Shown here: in pieces, positions 26,723-36,149 of the stretch
How positions within the stretch are numbered: position 1 is the first letter of the stretch
How the letters are laid out: each line of letters opens with the position of its first letter
Assembly: GCA_937125395.1 (NCBI GenBank)
Contig: CAKZLI010000002.1
Location: forward strand, 87,027 to 151,026
Source of the DNA: an uncultured Glaciecola sp.
GTDB taxonomy: Bacteria; Pseudomonadota; Gammaproteobacteria; Enterobacterales; Alteromonadaceae
DNA length: 64,000 nt
Direction: 5' to 3'
Notes under the pieces: model-generated
Databases searched by the model: none
Told to the model about the DNA's origin: nothing
Seen by the model: the letters and a program-made list of their open reading frames with translations, nothing else
Translations under genes and position numbers: made by a program

Positions 26723-27871
26723 ATGGAAAAAATTGTCGTTTTATCCGAGGTGTTTCCACCTCAACACGGTGGCAGTGGGCGTTGGTTTTGGGAGTTGTAT
26801 TCGCGTATTACGCAACACGAAATTCATGTCTATACCCACATTCAGCCTGATGCTAAAGACAGTGATGAGGTGTTTCCTAGTACCGTCGTCAGGGGCCATC
26901 TGCAATCGAGTGAATGGGGCGTGATTAGCCGTGTCGGGCTGAGATTTTATGGTGGCAGGATCAAGGCACTCTATCACTATTGTAAGGCACACCATATTAC
27001 TCAGATTCACTCTGGCAGAGTGTTACATGAGGGATTGATTGGGATGATTGTCGCTAAGCTATTAGGCATACGTCATCTCGTATTTGTGCATGGCGAAGAC
27101 ATTGAAACCACTGCCGTGAGCCGCGAGCATGATTTTTTAGCAAGACAAGTGTTTAGATATTCACATCAGGCAATTTGTAATAGCCATAACTCACAGCGGG
27201 TTATGCAGCGCTTAGGATATGTGTGTCGCACAATCGACGTCATTCATCCAGGAGCAGATGCCGGCAAGTTTGTGCCAGCGTCACCCGATCAGCAAACACG
27301 CGAAGCATTAGGTTGGCAGGATAAATTTGTGATCTTAACCGTTGGGCGGTTACAAGCACGCAAAGGTCAAGATAAAATGATTGAAGCATTAGTAGAGCTC
27401 AAACAGCATATCCCCAATGTGCTGTACGTCATTGTTGGGAATGGTGATACCAAGGCACAGTTGCAAAGCCTGACAGAAGAGCTCGATTTGTCAGCACATG
27501 TGCAGTTTAAATCCGAGCTTGATGATGCGCAGATGCTGCAATGCTACCAACAATGTGATTTGTTTATTTTGCCCAATCGCAGTATTAACAATGATATTGA
27601 AGGTTTTGGTATGGTATTGGTTGAGGCGCAATTATGCAGCAAAGTCGTTCTTGCTGGGGATTCTGGTGGTACATGTGAAGCGTTAAGCCAAGATCACTCA
27701 GGCCTGATTGTAGACTGCACTGAGCCATCAACCATTGCACGAGCGATTGCTGAACTGTATCAGCAACCTGACAGGTTAGCTAAGTTGGCGGAGCAAGCCA
27801 GACCTTTTGCTAAAACCTCGTTTGATTGGGCTGGGCATGTTAAGACTTTTTGTCAGCGAGTTGGCCTTTAA
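26723..27871 (+). CDS. GT4-family glycosyltransferase
   Basis: The 382-residue GT-B protein begins EKIVVLSEVFPPQHGGSGRWFWEL and has VLTVGRLQARKGQDKMIEAL, IVGNGDTKAQL and a GT4 nucleotide-sugar site (IEGFGMVLVEAQLCSKVVLAGDSGG; Glu residues of E-x7-E present). It likely builds the repeat unit with the acyltransferase encoded five bases upstream. Its last 32 bases overlap, on opposite strands, the end of the flippase gene. Confidence 0.88.
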   Translation: MEKIVVLSEVFPPQHGGSGRWFWELYSRITQHEIHVYTHIQPDAKDSDEVFPSTVVRGHLQSSEWGVISRVGLRFYGGRIKALYHYCKAHHITQIHSGRVLHEGLIGMIVAKLLGIRHLVFVHGEDIETTAVSREHDFLARQVFRYSHQAICNSHNSQRVMQRLGYVCRTIDVIHPGADAGKFVPASPDQQTREALGWQDKFVILTVGRLQARKGQDKMIEALVELKQHIPNVLYVIVGNGDTKAQLQSLTEELDLSAHVQFKSELDDAQMLQCYQQCDLFILPNRSINNDIEGFGMVLVEAQLCSKVVLAGDSGGTCEALSQDHSGLIVDCTEPSTIARAIAELYQQPDRLAKLAEQARPFAKTSFDWAGHVKTFCQRVGL

Positions 27872-29327
27872 ACTTGTTGAGGATCGGGGTGATTTTGTCT
27901 GCAAATAGTTGATAGATATAATTCACCTCGATAAATGTAGATCGCACGACCAGTAACCATAGATAAATACAAAGCACATAACAGGCACCAAATAATATAC
28001 TTTTAAGGACCAATAATAGGTACATGTTCTCTACATACCACAGTGAGCTGACGTACTGACAGAGTATTGTCACCATACTCAGACTGATGATTAAGCCAGC
28101 AATCCGCAACAACTGTTTTAAATTAAAGAATCGGATATAGGTAACCAAAAAATACGCAATACATAGGCACACTTCGATGGACACTTTGAGCTGGGTAAAT
28201 GCTTGAATACTATCAAAGTTTAACAAAAATAACGGGGTCAATATAATCCCAATCGAGCAGATTTCAAAGATGAAAATAGGGCGTGTATTTTTATTCATAA
28301 TAAATAATCGGTTGGCAGAGTGTTGCATACTCAAAGAAAATATAAACAGTGAAAACCAACCAAATAACGAATGAAATTCAATCCATTGTGGACCTAACAA
28401 TACGTGCACGACAAGTTCACTATTAAAATATAAAAACACCGTCATGGGTAAACAAATTAATAGCGTTAAAATCAATGATGAATCGTACCGAGAACGCAAG
28501 TGCTCAGTGTTGTTACCGATACGTGATAACTGCGCGAGTAAGGTACCTGTCATTGGTTGAACAATATTCATACTAGGAATAAATGCGATGTATTTCATCG
28601 AGTTATATGCACCAATGGAGGATTTCCCAAAGATACTACTGGCGATAAAGGTATCTAAGTGAACACGTCCAAAGCCTAAGAAACCTTGTGGGATCAACCA
28701 TTTTGAAAATGCCCATTGTGCCTGTAATCCGGCAAAGCAAATTTTAGGACGATGGCTGTGCACGAAATAACTACCAATCATTTGGATAAATATAGACGTA
28801 GCGGTACCTAGCACCAATGCCCAATAGCTCTGATAAACCAAGGCAATAAAGATGGTGATAATGACGGAGATAAATTTAGCCAATATCGTGATTTTTATAA
28901 TGGGTTTGTAATTATGAGTCCGTTTAAGGAGGTGCAACGCTGGGTTTTCTAATCCGCCGACTGTCATTAATAATGCATAAAAATAAATCAGATCATACAG
29001 CCGCTGATCGTCAAAATAGCGCACAAACACATCCGCAGTGCAGAACATTAATATACTCAATGACACTCTAATTAATAGGTTTAATGTAAAGGATGTATTA
29101 ATCAAGTCCCGTGTCGGACGCCGCGCACAGATAATGTAATCAGAAGTACCAAGGTTAGTAAAGGTTTCAAAAAATGCAGCGATGATTAACATAATCGCGA
29201 CAATCCCAAAGTCCTCTGGTGAGAGTACACGAGCTAATATCAAAGTGCTGAACAGGCCGATTAATTTTTTGGCAAACGAATCAAACATCAATAAAACGCT
29301 GCCCTTCAACAGATTATTAATGTTCAT
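27840..29327 (-). CDS. Wzx-type lipid-linked oligosaccharide flippase
   Basis: The 495-residue protein has about 12-14 membrane segments and the start LLKGSVLLMFDSFAKKLIGLFSTLILARVLSPEDFGIVA-type of the MOP/PST flippase family. It should move the undecaprenyl-linked repeat unit across the inner membrane. It is the last gene of the long leftward operon, starting 11 bases inside the preceding glycosyltransferase. Its 3' end overlaps the convergent glycosyltransferase by 32 bases. Confidence 0.88.
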   Translation of the reverse strand: MNINNLLKGSVLLMFDSFAKKLIGLFSTLILARVLSPEDFGIVAIMLIIAAFFETFTNLGTSDYIICARRPTRDLINTSFTLNLLIRVSLSILMFCTADVFVRYFDDQRLYDLIYFYALLMTVGGLENPALHLLKRTHNYKPIIKITILAKFISVIITIFIALVYQSYWALVLGTATSIFIQMIGSYFVHSHRPKICFAGLQAQWAFSKWLIPQGFLGFGRVHLDTFIASSIFGKSSIGAYNSMKYIAFIPSMNIVQPMTGTLLAQLSRIGNNTEHLRSRYDSSLILTLLICLPMTVFLYFNSELVVHVLLGPQWIEFHSLFGWFSLFIFSLSMQHSANRLFIMNKNTRPIFIFEICSIGIILTPLFLLNFDSIQAFTQLKVSIEVCLCIAYFLVTYIRFFNLKQLLRIAGLIISLSMVTILCQYVSSLWYVENMYLLLVLKSILFGACYVLCIYLWLLVVRSTFIEVNYIYQLFADKITPILNKFKGQLADKKS

Positions 29328-30444
29328 CGAGACACTCGTTGGTCGACGCTGGACAAAGTGATTGATACAGTTTTCGATAGGAACGAGTCATCTGTGCAAC
29401 AGTAAAATTAGTGGTTAAATCAGGGGTTAAATCAGGGGGCAACGCGCCTGTATTCATCGATAGTATGGCCTGAACTAACGCCGATAAATCATCGTTTGCA
29501 ATGATGGCACCATCAATCTTGTTACGAACAATTTCTGGGTTTCCACCGACATTGGTGACGATGACGGGTTTATGTAATGAAAGTGCCTCAAGCAAGGTCA
29601 TGGATGTGCCTTCACTAAATGAGGTCAGCAAAAACACATCAAACAACCCAAAAAACAACCTAGGGATGGTTTGATAGCCCGTTAATATGACTTTGTCGCT
29701 GATGTTACAACGCACAATGCATGCCTCAATATTGGCTCTGTTTGGCCCATCACCCACCAGCACTAAGGTGGTTGGATGACCTTGTTGATTTAGCTCAGCA
29801 CAAGCTTGGATCATGAGTTCGTGATTTTTGATCGGATCGAAACGCGCAATAGTGCCCAACACGTGATCACCTGGAGCAATAGCAAGACTGTGCTTTAATG
29901 CTGCGATTTGTGCTTGTTCATCAATACTGATCGTTAACGGCTTGATGCCATTGTATATTACTTCAATGCGCTGACTGGGTAGGTATTCAAATTCAGTTAA
30001 TGCGTGTTTGGTCGCCTTAGAAATGGCGGTTATTTTATCTGTAAATAGACTTAGTACCGGATTAATAACACGCCGTTTAGCGCTGGCGATATCGGGATAA
30101 AATCGCCCATGTTCGGTGAATATGACGTTAGTCGGCAGCCCAATCGTGGCAAGTACACCATAACTCCATGGGGTGTATTGATGACAATGTAAAATATCAA
30201 TCGCCTCGGTCTGCACATGTTGGCGTATCTGGTTGATCAAGCGCCAATCAAACCCTTCTTTCCGGGCAAAGCCAGTGATGTTAATCCCTTGAGATTGTAG
30301 TTGTTCTGCAAATGGTCCTAAGGGTGCTTCGATACAAATAATACTGTGTGTGATTGATGTGTCGCGCATGCCTTGGATCAAACTGACAATCACTTGTTCA
30401 GTCCCGCCAATACGCATGTCATAAGTAAGATGGGCGATATTCAT
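29317..30444 (-). CDS. GT4-family glycosyltransferase (stp2-like)
   Basis: The 375-residue protein begins MNIAHLTYDMRIGGTEQVIVSLIQGM and has the GT-B layout: FTEHGRFYPD acceptor region, GTIARFDPIKNHELMIQA, LVGDGPNRANIEA and SFSEGTSMTLLEALSLHKPVIVT with E-x7-E. It resembles the exosortase-linked sugar transferases that open with this glycine-rich loop. I placed the start at 30444, one base after the previous gene ends; a 38-codon extension upstream would lie inside that gene and has no family resemblance. Confidence 0.85.
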   Translation of the reverse strand: MNIAHLTYDMRIGGTEQVIVSLIQGMRDTSITHSIICIEAPLGPFAEQLQSQGINITGFARKEGFDWRLINQIRQHVQTEAIDILHCHQYTPWSYGVLATIGLPTNVIFTEHGRFYPDIASAKRRVINPVLSLFTDKITAISKATKHALTEFEYLPSQRIEVIYNGIKPLTISIDEQAQIAALKHSLAIAPGDHVLGTIARFDPIKNHELMIQACAELNQQGHPTTLVLVGDGPNRANIEACIVRCNISDKVILTGYQTIPRLFFGLFDVFLLTSFSEGTSMTLLEALSLHKPVIVTNVGGNPEIVRNKIDGAIIANDDLSALVQAILSMNTGALPPDLTPDLTTNFTVAQMTRSYRKLYQSLCPASTNECLDEH

Positions 30445-30445
30445 A

Positions 30446-31507
30446 TTACGAACCTGTCGATATGAGCTGGGAATGGGTGTTTTTTCGTGCGCATGAAAAA
30501 GAAAATTTTTCACGTAGCTCCATGAATGGTAATTCGATAAGGCGATACAACACCTCACTGACTAACAAGGTCAACCCAAAACAAATCATGGCGTAAACGA
30601 GAAAATGCACATCGCTATCGATGCGTCGACTCAGTGCTAATATTTCGGGGTGCAACAAATAAATCGCATAGGAACGAGTCGAGATATATAAAATGATCCG
30701 CTCAATAGATTGCCCAAACGCGAATTGTGTTTCGTAGGCATATACAATAAAAAACGAAAACAGCAATGCCAACACAAATGGACTGGGATCGTCATACCCT
30801 TGAACTGGAGGCCACACGCGAAACGCAAAAAACAACACAAATACTGCCAATGCAACCGGTGCAAGTTTGATCACGTACATCTTATAGCGAGTCCACCATG
30901 CTGTTTGCTCTGATTGCAGTTGAGCAAGTAAAACGCCGGCAATACAGCAGTCCCATCGCACATGTGACTCCACCATCGAATCATACCAACCCAATGCTCT
31001 AAATAATGAAGGCAGAAGAAGTAATCCGAATAAGATCAACGTCTTTAAGTGTTTGTTAAATCCGGTACTAATAAATAGTAAAGCCCCGATAAAGACGTAA
31101 AATTGTTCCTCAACGGCTAACGACCAACTGACATAAAAATACGGTAAATCCGTCACGTAGTTTTGCGTAAATGTCAGATAAGCGAAAACGGAGTCGATAT
31201 CTTTATTGAAGAGATAAAATTGTAAATACGTGGCTAATAATACGGCAAAGTAAGCAGGCATCGTTCTCATCCAGCGACGGGTCCAAAAACGACGTAATTG
31301 TAAATTGCCATAGGTATGGATTTCTTTGAATATTTGTGAGCCAATTAACCAACCTGATAAAATAAAAAATAGATCAACGCCTACACCACCAAAGCCAATA
31401 AAGTGCCACGCTGATTCTTGCTCAAACGCCAAAAAACTATGTGCAAGAAAGACTAAGACGATCGCACTCATCCGCAGCACATCCAAATTGATATTTCTTT
31501 GTGTCAT
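30446..31507 (-). CDS. Acyltransferase 3 (OafA/YrhL-like) membrane protein
   Basis: The 353-residue protein has about ten membrane segments with RNINLDVLRMSAIVLVFLAHS (catalytic-type histidine in the first segment), GVDLFFILSGWLIG, RRFWTRRWMRTMPAYF and FYVSWSLAVEEQFYVF, all typical of OafA-type O-acyltransferases. It is the second such enzyme in the island, so at least two O-acyl decorations are plausible. It starts three bases after the amidotransferase gene in the leftward operon. Confidence 0.9.
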   Translation of the reverse strand: MTQRNINLDVLRMSAIVLVFLAHSFLAFEQESAWHFIGFGGVGVDLFFILSGWLIGSQIFKEIHTYGNLQLRRFWTRRWMRTMPAYFAVLLATYLQFYLFNKDIDSVFAYLTFTQNYVTDLPYFYVSWSLAVEEQFYVFIGALLFISTGFNKHLKTLILFGLLLLPSLFRALGWYDSMVESHVRWDCCIAGVLLAQLQSEQTAWWTRYKMYVIKLAPVALAVFVLFFAFRVWPPVQGYDDPSPFVLALLFSFFIVYAYETQFAFGQSIERIILYISTRSYAIYLLHPEILALSRRIDSDVHFLVYAMICFGLTLLVSEVLYRLIELPFMELREKFSFSCARKNTHSQLISTGS

Positions 31508-31510
31508 GTT

Positions 31511-33391
31511 TTATTGCTCCATGTACTTGCAATACCACATTTGAAACATCAATAAACTCCACAGTACATTGCTGTGATCACTCTTACCTGATTGATGCTC
31601 ATCCCACCATACCAAGATTGTGTCGCGATTAAAGTAATCGTATATTCCATGCTTAGTGGCAAAGAAATAATGTTCTGCAATTGTTTTGATGTGTTGACGC
31701 AACCAAGTCGCGAGGGGGACTGAAAACCCCATTTTCTTGCGATACAGTACATCATCAGGTAGCAGTGGTTTAAAGGCTTCTTTGAGAATGTGTTTTTTCT
31801 CGCCATGTTTAAATTTCATCTGTGAGGGCAGGGTCGCTGCGAACTCAATCACGTCTTTATCTAAAATGGGTGCGCGTACCTCTAATGAATTTGCCATGGA
31901 CATGCGATCGACTTTAACTAAGATCCCACCGGGCAGATAGGTTTTTAGGTCGGTGTATAAAATTTTGGATAAATGATCGATGCCGTCTGCTTTGTCATAC
32001 GCATCAAGGGTAATGTTTGCAGGGTGATAATGACCTAAGCGTCCCGCAAACTCAGGTGTCACAAGTTCGCACCATTGAGAATCAGTGATTTGGGAATTGG
32101 TGAGATAAAAGCCCATTGCGGGGTCCAAAGCCAGACTATTGAGTAGCGTAGCGCCTTTTCTAAAAAAGGTATGTTGACCTTTTTCGCATAGTTTAGCTAA
32201 CGATGGGAATAGGTTTTCCCGCAGGCCTTTAGGGAATTTTTCACGCAGTCGATTTTCAAGGGCGTCAATCGAGTACTTTTCGTAACCCGCAAATACTTCA
32301 TCCCCTCCATCACCGGCGATGGCCACAGTGACAGCTTGACGAGCAAGTTCACTAACAAAAAACGTAGGGACTAAAGACGGGTCTGCGAATGGCTCATCAA
32401 AATATCCGACAATCTGCTCTAACCGCTCGGCCACATCTTGATGTACGGTAAACTCATGGTGTTGAGTGTTATATTGACTTGCGATCATTTTGGCAAACTC
32501 AGTTTCGTTAAAGCGTTCATCATCAAAGCCAATCGTACAGGTTTTGACAGGCTTATCGGATGCTTGAGCCATCATTGCAACAACCCCTCCTGAATCCACA
32601 CCACCACTCAAAAAGGCCCCTAAATCAACATCAGCAAGCATCCTATGTTGGGTTTTTTGTGCTAATAACTCGCGCAGATGCAACGTAGCTTGTGCTTCAT
32701 CCAACTCAGTTTGGGTTGCGAAACTCACATCCCAATATTGATGAATGGTATGATGACCATCTTTACACAGCATATAATGCCCTGGAGCGAGCTTGTGAAT
32801 ATCGTTAAAAATGGTTTTTGGATCTGGGATATATTGATAAGTAAAAAAATCATACACCGCATCATCACGGATCACACGTGGAATATCAGGCAGTGTTAGC
32901 AGTGATTTTAACTCTGAAGCAAACGCAAACTGGCCTTCATTCTGATAATAATACAACGGTTTTTTGCCGATGCGGTCACGCGCCAAAAATAGGCTTTGTG
33001 CCTGCTTATCCCAGATTGCCAATGCGAACATACCATTGATGTATTTGAGACAGTCCACACCATGTTCTTTATACAAGGCAAGAATGACTTCGGTATCTGT
33101 ATGCGATTGAAACTGATAGCCTTGTTGCGCTAATTGCTCACGCATCGGCAAAAAATTATAAATTTCGCCATTAAACACAATCACAAGATTATCGTCATCG
33201 CTGAACATAGGCTGGGTGCCGGCCTCTGACAAATCAATGATACTCAACCGACGATGAACCAGACCAATAGATTCGTCTAAATAAGTATCACTGGCATCGG
33301 GACCACGATGTCTTATCGCATCGCCCATCGTGCTCAAGTGGGCAGTATCAAGTGCCTTTGAGGTACGTAAAAACCCAGCTATTCCGCACAT
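31511..33391 (-). CDS. Exosortase A system-associated amidotransferase (asparagine synthase family)
   Basis: The 626-residue protein begins MCGIAGFL with Cys2 as the glutaminase nucleophile, then RHRGPDASD and IVFNGEIYNF of the class II glutamine amidotransferase domain (to about 200), and an asparagine-synthase-type ATP-pyrophosphatase domain with AFLSGGVDSGGV and TIGFDDERFNETEFA. In exosortase loci (TIGR03108 type) such proteins are thought to amidate a sugar acid or similar group rather than make free asparagine; that is inferred. Its start overlaps the upstream GT2 gene by 13 bases. Confidence 0.92.
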   Translation of the reverse strand: MCGIAGFLRTSKALDTAHLSTMGDAIRHRGPDASDTYLDESIGLVHRRLSIIDLSEAGTQPMFSDDDNLVIVFNGEIYNFLPMREQLAQQGYQFQSHTDTEVILALYKEHGVDCLKYINGMFALAIWDKQAQSLFLARDRIGKKPLYYYQNEGQFAFASELKSLLTLPDIPRVIRDDAVYDFFTYQYIPDPKTIFNDIHKLAPGHYMLCKDGHHTIHQYWDVSFATQTELDEAQATLHLRELLAQKTQHRMLADVDLGAFLSGGVDSGGVVAMMAQASDKPVKTCTIGFDDERFNETEFAKMIASQYNTQHHEFTVHQDVAERLEQIVGYFDEPFADPSLVPTFFVSELARQAVTVAIAGDGGDEVFAGYEKYSIDALENRLREKFPKGLRENLFPSLAKLCEKGQHTFFRKGATLLNSLALDPAMGFYLTNSQITDSQWCELVTPEFAGRLGHYHPANITLDAYDKADGIDHLSKILYTDLKTYLPGGILVKVDRMSMANSLEVRAPILDKDVIEFAATLPSQMKFKHGEKKHILKEAFKPLLPDDVLYRKKMGFSVPLATWLRQHIKTIAEHYFFATKHGIYDYFNRDTILVWWDEHQSGKSDHSNVLWSLLMFQMWYCKYMEQ

Positions 33392-34281
33392 GATGACACC
33401 TCTGGTATGTATTTAGGTCCTTGTTTGAGTAGCTTTTGCAGACGCTGTTTGACGAGCCATTTTTTGATGGGGTGGGTAATACTGTCAACCCGTCCTTCAG
33501 CATCGATTGTTAGATTAATATTGTGCATATCCCGTGGCCATTCTGGCAGGGGAATGGTATCTAAGATAATTTCTTGTAACTTACCTAATTCATATCGAGC
33601 AATGCGATTTTTGTATAAGGCTAGATCATCGATAGAAAAAGGAGAGAGAGAGGCAAAATAATAGCCATGCCCCTGAAGATAAGTGACCCGGTTAGGACGA
33701 TTATGTGGGTCAAAGCTTAAGTCAGTGTTGACTGCTTTAGTGAGAAAAGAATCAATCCAATTTAAGCCAACAGGTAAGTAAAAAGCTTGCTGTTTGATAC
33801 GCTCGACAAAACGCTGAGACATGCCATATAAATTACCAAAAAAACACGCTCTGTCAGTGACTAATTCTTGGTAATAGGCTTTGTTTCGACCACTCACGGG
33901 CATGCCTGCCACTACGACACAAGGTGAAGTTTGGAGTTGTTGATGTAACGTTGGAAACACATGTGGAGTGAATTTGACATCGGCATCAATAAAAAAATGC
34001 GTCGCGACATTCGGTGTTTGCTGTGTCATACAGTGCACGTAATGATTCCACGCATTGCATTTGTCACCAATATCGAGCTCGATCACGCAAAGCCTTGAGT
34101 ACGAAGCTTGCATGGATAATAGTAACGCGACTGTGTTATCCGTGCAGCCATTGGCCAAAACAAATACTTGTTGACACAGTGAATCGATATTAGCAAATAC
34201 GCTTTTGATACTATCGATAATGTGTTTTTCTTCGTTGTATGCAAACATACAAATATTGTAGTGAGTCTGTTCCATATTCAC
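33379..34281 (-). CDS. GT2-family glycosyltransferase
   Basis: The 300-residue protein has a GT-A fold start: YNICMFAYNEEKHIIDSIKS, FVLANGCTDNT and the metal-binding TFIDADVKFTPH-type D-x-D (about residues 95-105). No membrane segment is evident, so it is cytoplasmic or peripheral. It directly follows another GT2-like gene with no gap and overlaps the amidotransferase gene, which points to action on the same repeat unit. An ATG two codons in is an alternative start. Confidence 0.83.
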   Translation of the reverse strand: MNMEQTHYNICMFAYNEEKHIIDSIKSVFANIDSLCQQVFVLANGCTDNTVALLLSMQASYSRLCVIELDIGDKCNAWNHYVHCMTQQTPNVATHFFIDADVKFTPHVFPTLHQQLQTSPCVVVAGMPVSGRNKAYYQELVTDRACFFGNLYGMSQRFVERIKQQAFYLPVGLNWIDSFLTKAVNTDLSFDPHNRPNRVTYLQGHGYYFASLSPFSIDDLALYKNRIARYELGKLQEIILDTIPLPEWPRDMHNINLTIDAEGRVDSITHPIKKWLVKQRLQKLLKQGPKYIPEVSSCAE

Positions 34282-35064
34282 TTATCCCTTGATACCAAAC
34301 TCAGTCATAATGAGTTTGTATTGACCGACGGCTCTTATATAAATCAACACTTCTCGTTTACAGCGATACCATAATTTACTGAGATGGGTACGTTCATTAT
34401 CCAGTGCGCTAATATTTTCGCCATTGTCCCTAACATACATCATCAAAGATTGTGAGGGGATGGTATAAGGCACTTGCTGTTGTTCGAAGTAATGTTGGAA
34501 ATCACAGTGAGCGATGTGATCATAAAAATAATGCTGCTTAGCCAGACATGCATTAAGTGTGGCTTTGCTGATAACCGCGCAAGAGCCACAATACACGTCA
34601 AATTCCTGCGTGGGATTGACCATCTGCTTATCGACATAGTGCATGTACCCATGTTTGATAATAAATGATTGCGGCAAATCGAATTGTGACAGGTGCTGCA
34701 CAAAATCTTGATGTAATAAATCATCTGCGTCTAAAGCAAAAAAATGACTGCAATCGGTCTTGGCTAAATAATCAAGGCCGAGTATGACTTTGAGCGATCG
34801 ATCTTTTTCATAGGCTAATCTCAATGCTTGTCCTTGCAGCTCTGCCACTTGTGGAACGTCAATATCGGTCGCTAAAAAATGCACGGGTAGGTGCGGATCA
34901 TCATGACCCACAACAACACATTGGTATGCCACATTTGATTGCTGAGTGATCGAGGCTAAGGTATTGGCTAAATTAGCGCATACCCGCTCCCAATCAGCCG
35001 ACACAGCGCGCGCTTTAAGTGGAATAACAATGCCCAGTTTGAATGCTGATATTGCTTGTGTCAT
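34282..35064 (-). CDS. GT2-like glycosyltransferase
   Basis: The 260-residue protein has a GT-A-like beginning (FKLGIVIPLKARAVSADWERV, then CVVVGHDDP) and a metal-binding FFALDADDLLHQDFV stretch near residues 110-124, followed by YCGSCAVISK. The C-terminal part is basic (YRCKREVLIYIRA). It has no membrane segment. The family is less canonical than its neighbours, so the donor is unknown. It overlaps the FemAB-like gene by four bases. Confidence 0.75.
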   Translation of the reverse strand: MTQAISAFKLGIVIPLKARAVSADWERVCANLANTLASITQQSNVAYQCVVVGHDDPHLPVHFLATDIDVPQVAELQGQALRLAYEKDRSLKVILGLDYLAKTDCSHFFALDADDLLHQDFVQHLSQFDLPQSFIIKHGYMHYVDKQMVNPTQEFDVYCGSCAVISKATLNACLAKQHYFYDHIAHCDFQHYFEQQQVPYTIPSQSLMMYVRDNGENISALDNERTHLSKLWYRCKREVLIYIRAVGQYKLIMTEFGIKG

Positions 35065-36149
35065 AAACTAATATACCCTCTAATTTGACTGCCTAAACGT
35101 GTCGTAATGGCCAAGGGGAGTTTGCGCCATACTTTGATCAAGGTCGGTTTGATCTTACTTGTCGAGATCTTCTGTGATGGAGTGCGCTGAGCTTTACTTG
35201 AGGGGGCGTGAGCTTCATCTCTTAAATCAGACCATTGCAGTGGGTAAGGTTGCGCGCCCCATTGCTTTTTGAATCGATACGTCCCTTCATTTAAAGTTGA
35301 ACGGCCAAAATCAAACTGCCTCATGTTGTGATCGGCGGCATAGCCAATGAGTTCAGCATAGAGCAACATATTCGGTGCTAAATGGTTAAACTGGTTAATT
35401 GTCGAGGCCCAAGGAATACTGCATAGCTCACCTTGTAGCAATATGATGCCTGCTCCGATAGGCTGATCTGCATGGTAGACCACCGCCATGCAAGCCCTGT
35501 TTTGGTAAAAACTCATGATGTTGGCAAACCAACATTTGCTGTGTGTGGGTGATCCCAAATCACGCATGTTATGACTAAATACCCGATAAAAATCATCCAA
35601 TAATGTCGTTTTGGTTGATAACTTCACCGTTAACCCATTCTTTTGCGCTTTGCGTATTTGGCTACGCAATTTAGATTTATAACTGTCCATTTGCGCTTGA
35701 GCATTGTCAGCTAACGGCATCTTCATTGTTATTTTTTGTCCAGTAAAAGCTGCTAACTCATCTTTGCTGATAGGTTGCTGAGCAAGACCATTGCGATATT
35801 CAATGTGGCGCACATGATTGGCATTGGCATAGTGACGTACATAGTCAGTTAATGCCTGCACAGTGCTGTCATCATCAGCTAGTGCATGACCCATATCACA
35901 ATAGGGCAATGCGCATAAACATGCCCCTAACAAAGGTCGTCGCATGTGTATCATTGGTATGACACCGATGATGTTGGAATCGATTTGGGCGATAAATATC
36001 ACCGCACTGTGTTGATAAGTGGTCTCCACAGCTTGTAACCAGGCAATGTGATGATATGCCGTGACGTATGGATGAGCCGACATATAAGTCTGTGCTGCTT
36101 GGATTGTTTCGCGGTCTTGCAAAGAGTGAGCCGTGATCGTCATTTTCAT
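35061..36149 (-). CDS. XrtA system FemAB-like GNAT protein
   Basis: The 362-residue protein has the double-GNAT layout of FemAB-related proteins: KSKLRSQIRKAQKNGLTVK (about 154-172) and the diagnostic end QFDFGRSTLNEGTYRFKKQWGAQPYPLQW, which marks the exosortase-linked TIGR03019 subtype. Such enzymes may transfer an amino acid or acyl group to a glycan or peptide; the substrate is unknown. It overlaps the deacetylase-like gene upstream (four bases). Confidence 0.88.
   Translation of the reverse strand: MKMTITAHSLQDRETIQAAQTYMSAHPYVTAYHHIAWLQAVETTYQHSAVIFIAQIDSNIIGVIPMIHMRRPLLGACLCALPYCDMGHALADDDSTVQALTDYVRHYANANHVRHIEYRNGLAQQPISKDELAAFTGQKITMKMPLADNAQAQMDSYKSKLRSQIRKAQKNGLTVKLSTKTTLLDDFYRVFSHNMRDLGSPTHSKCWFANIMSFYQNRACMAVVYHADQPIGAGIILLQGELCSIPWASTINQFNHLAPNMLLYAELIGYAADHNMRQFDFGRSTLNEGTYRFKKQWGAQPYPLQWSDLRDEAHAPSSKAQRTPSQKISTSKIKPTLIKVWRKLPLAITTRLGSQIRGYISL

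Noticed and set aside
30445..30558. Upstream extension of the GT4 glycosyltransferase into the acyltransferase gene
   Set aside because: The GT-B start motif begins at the ATG at 30444; the extension lies entirely within the acyltransferase's coding end.
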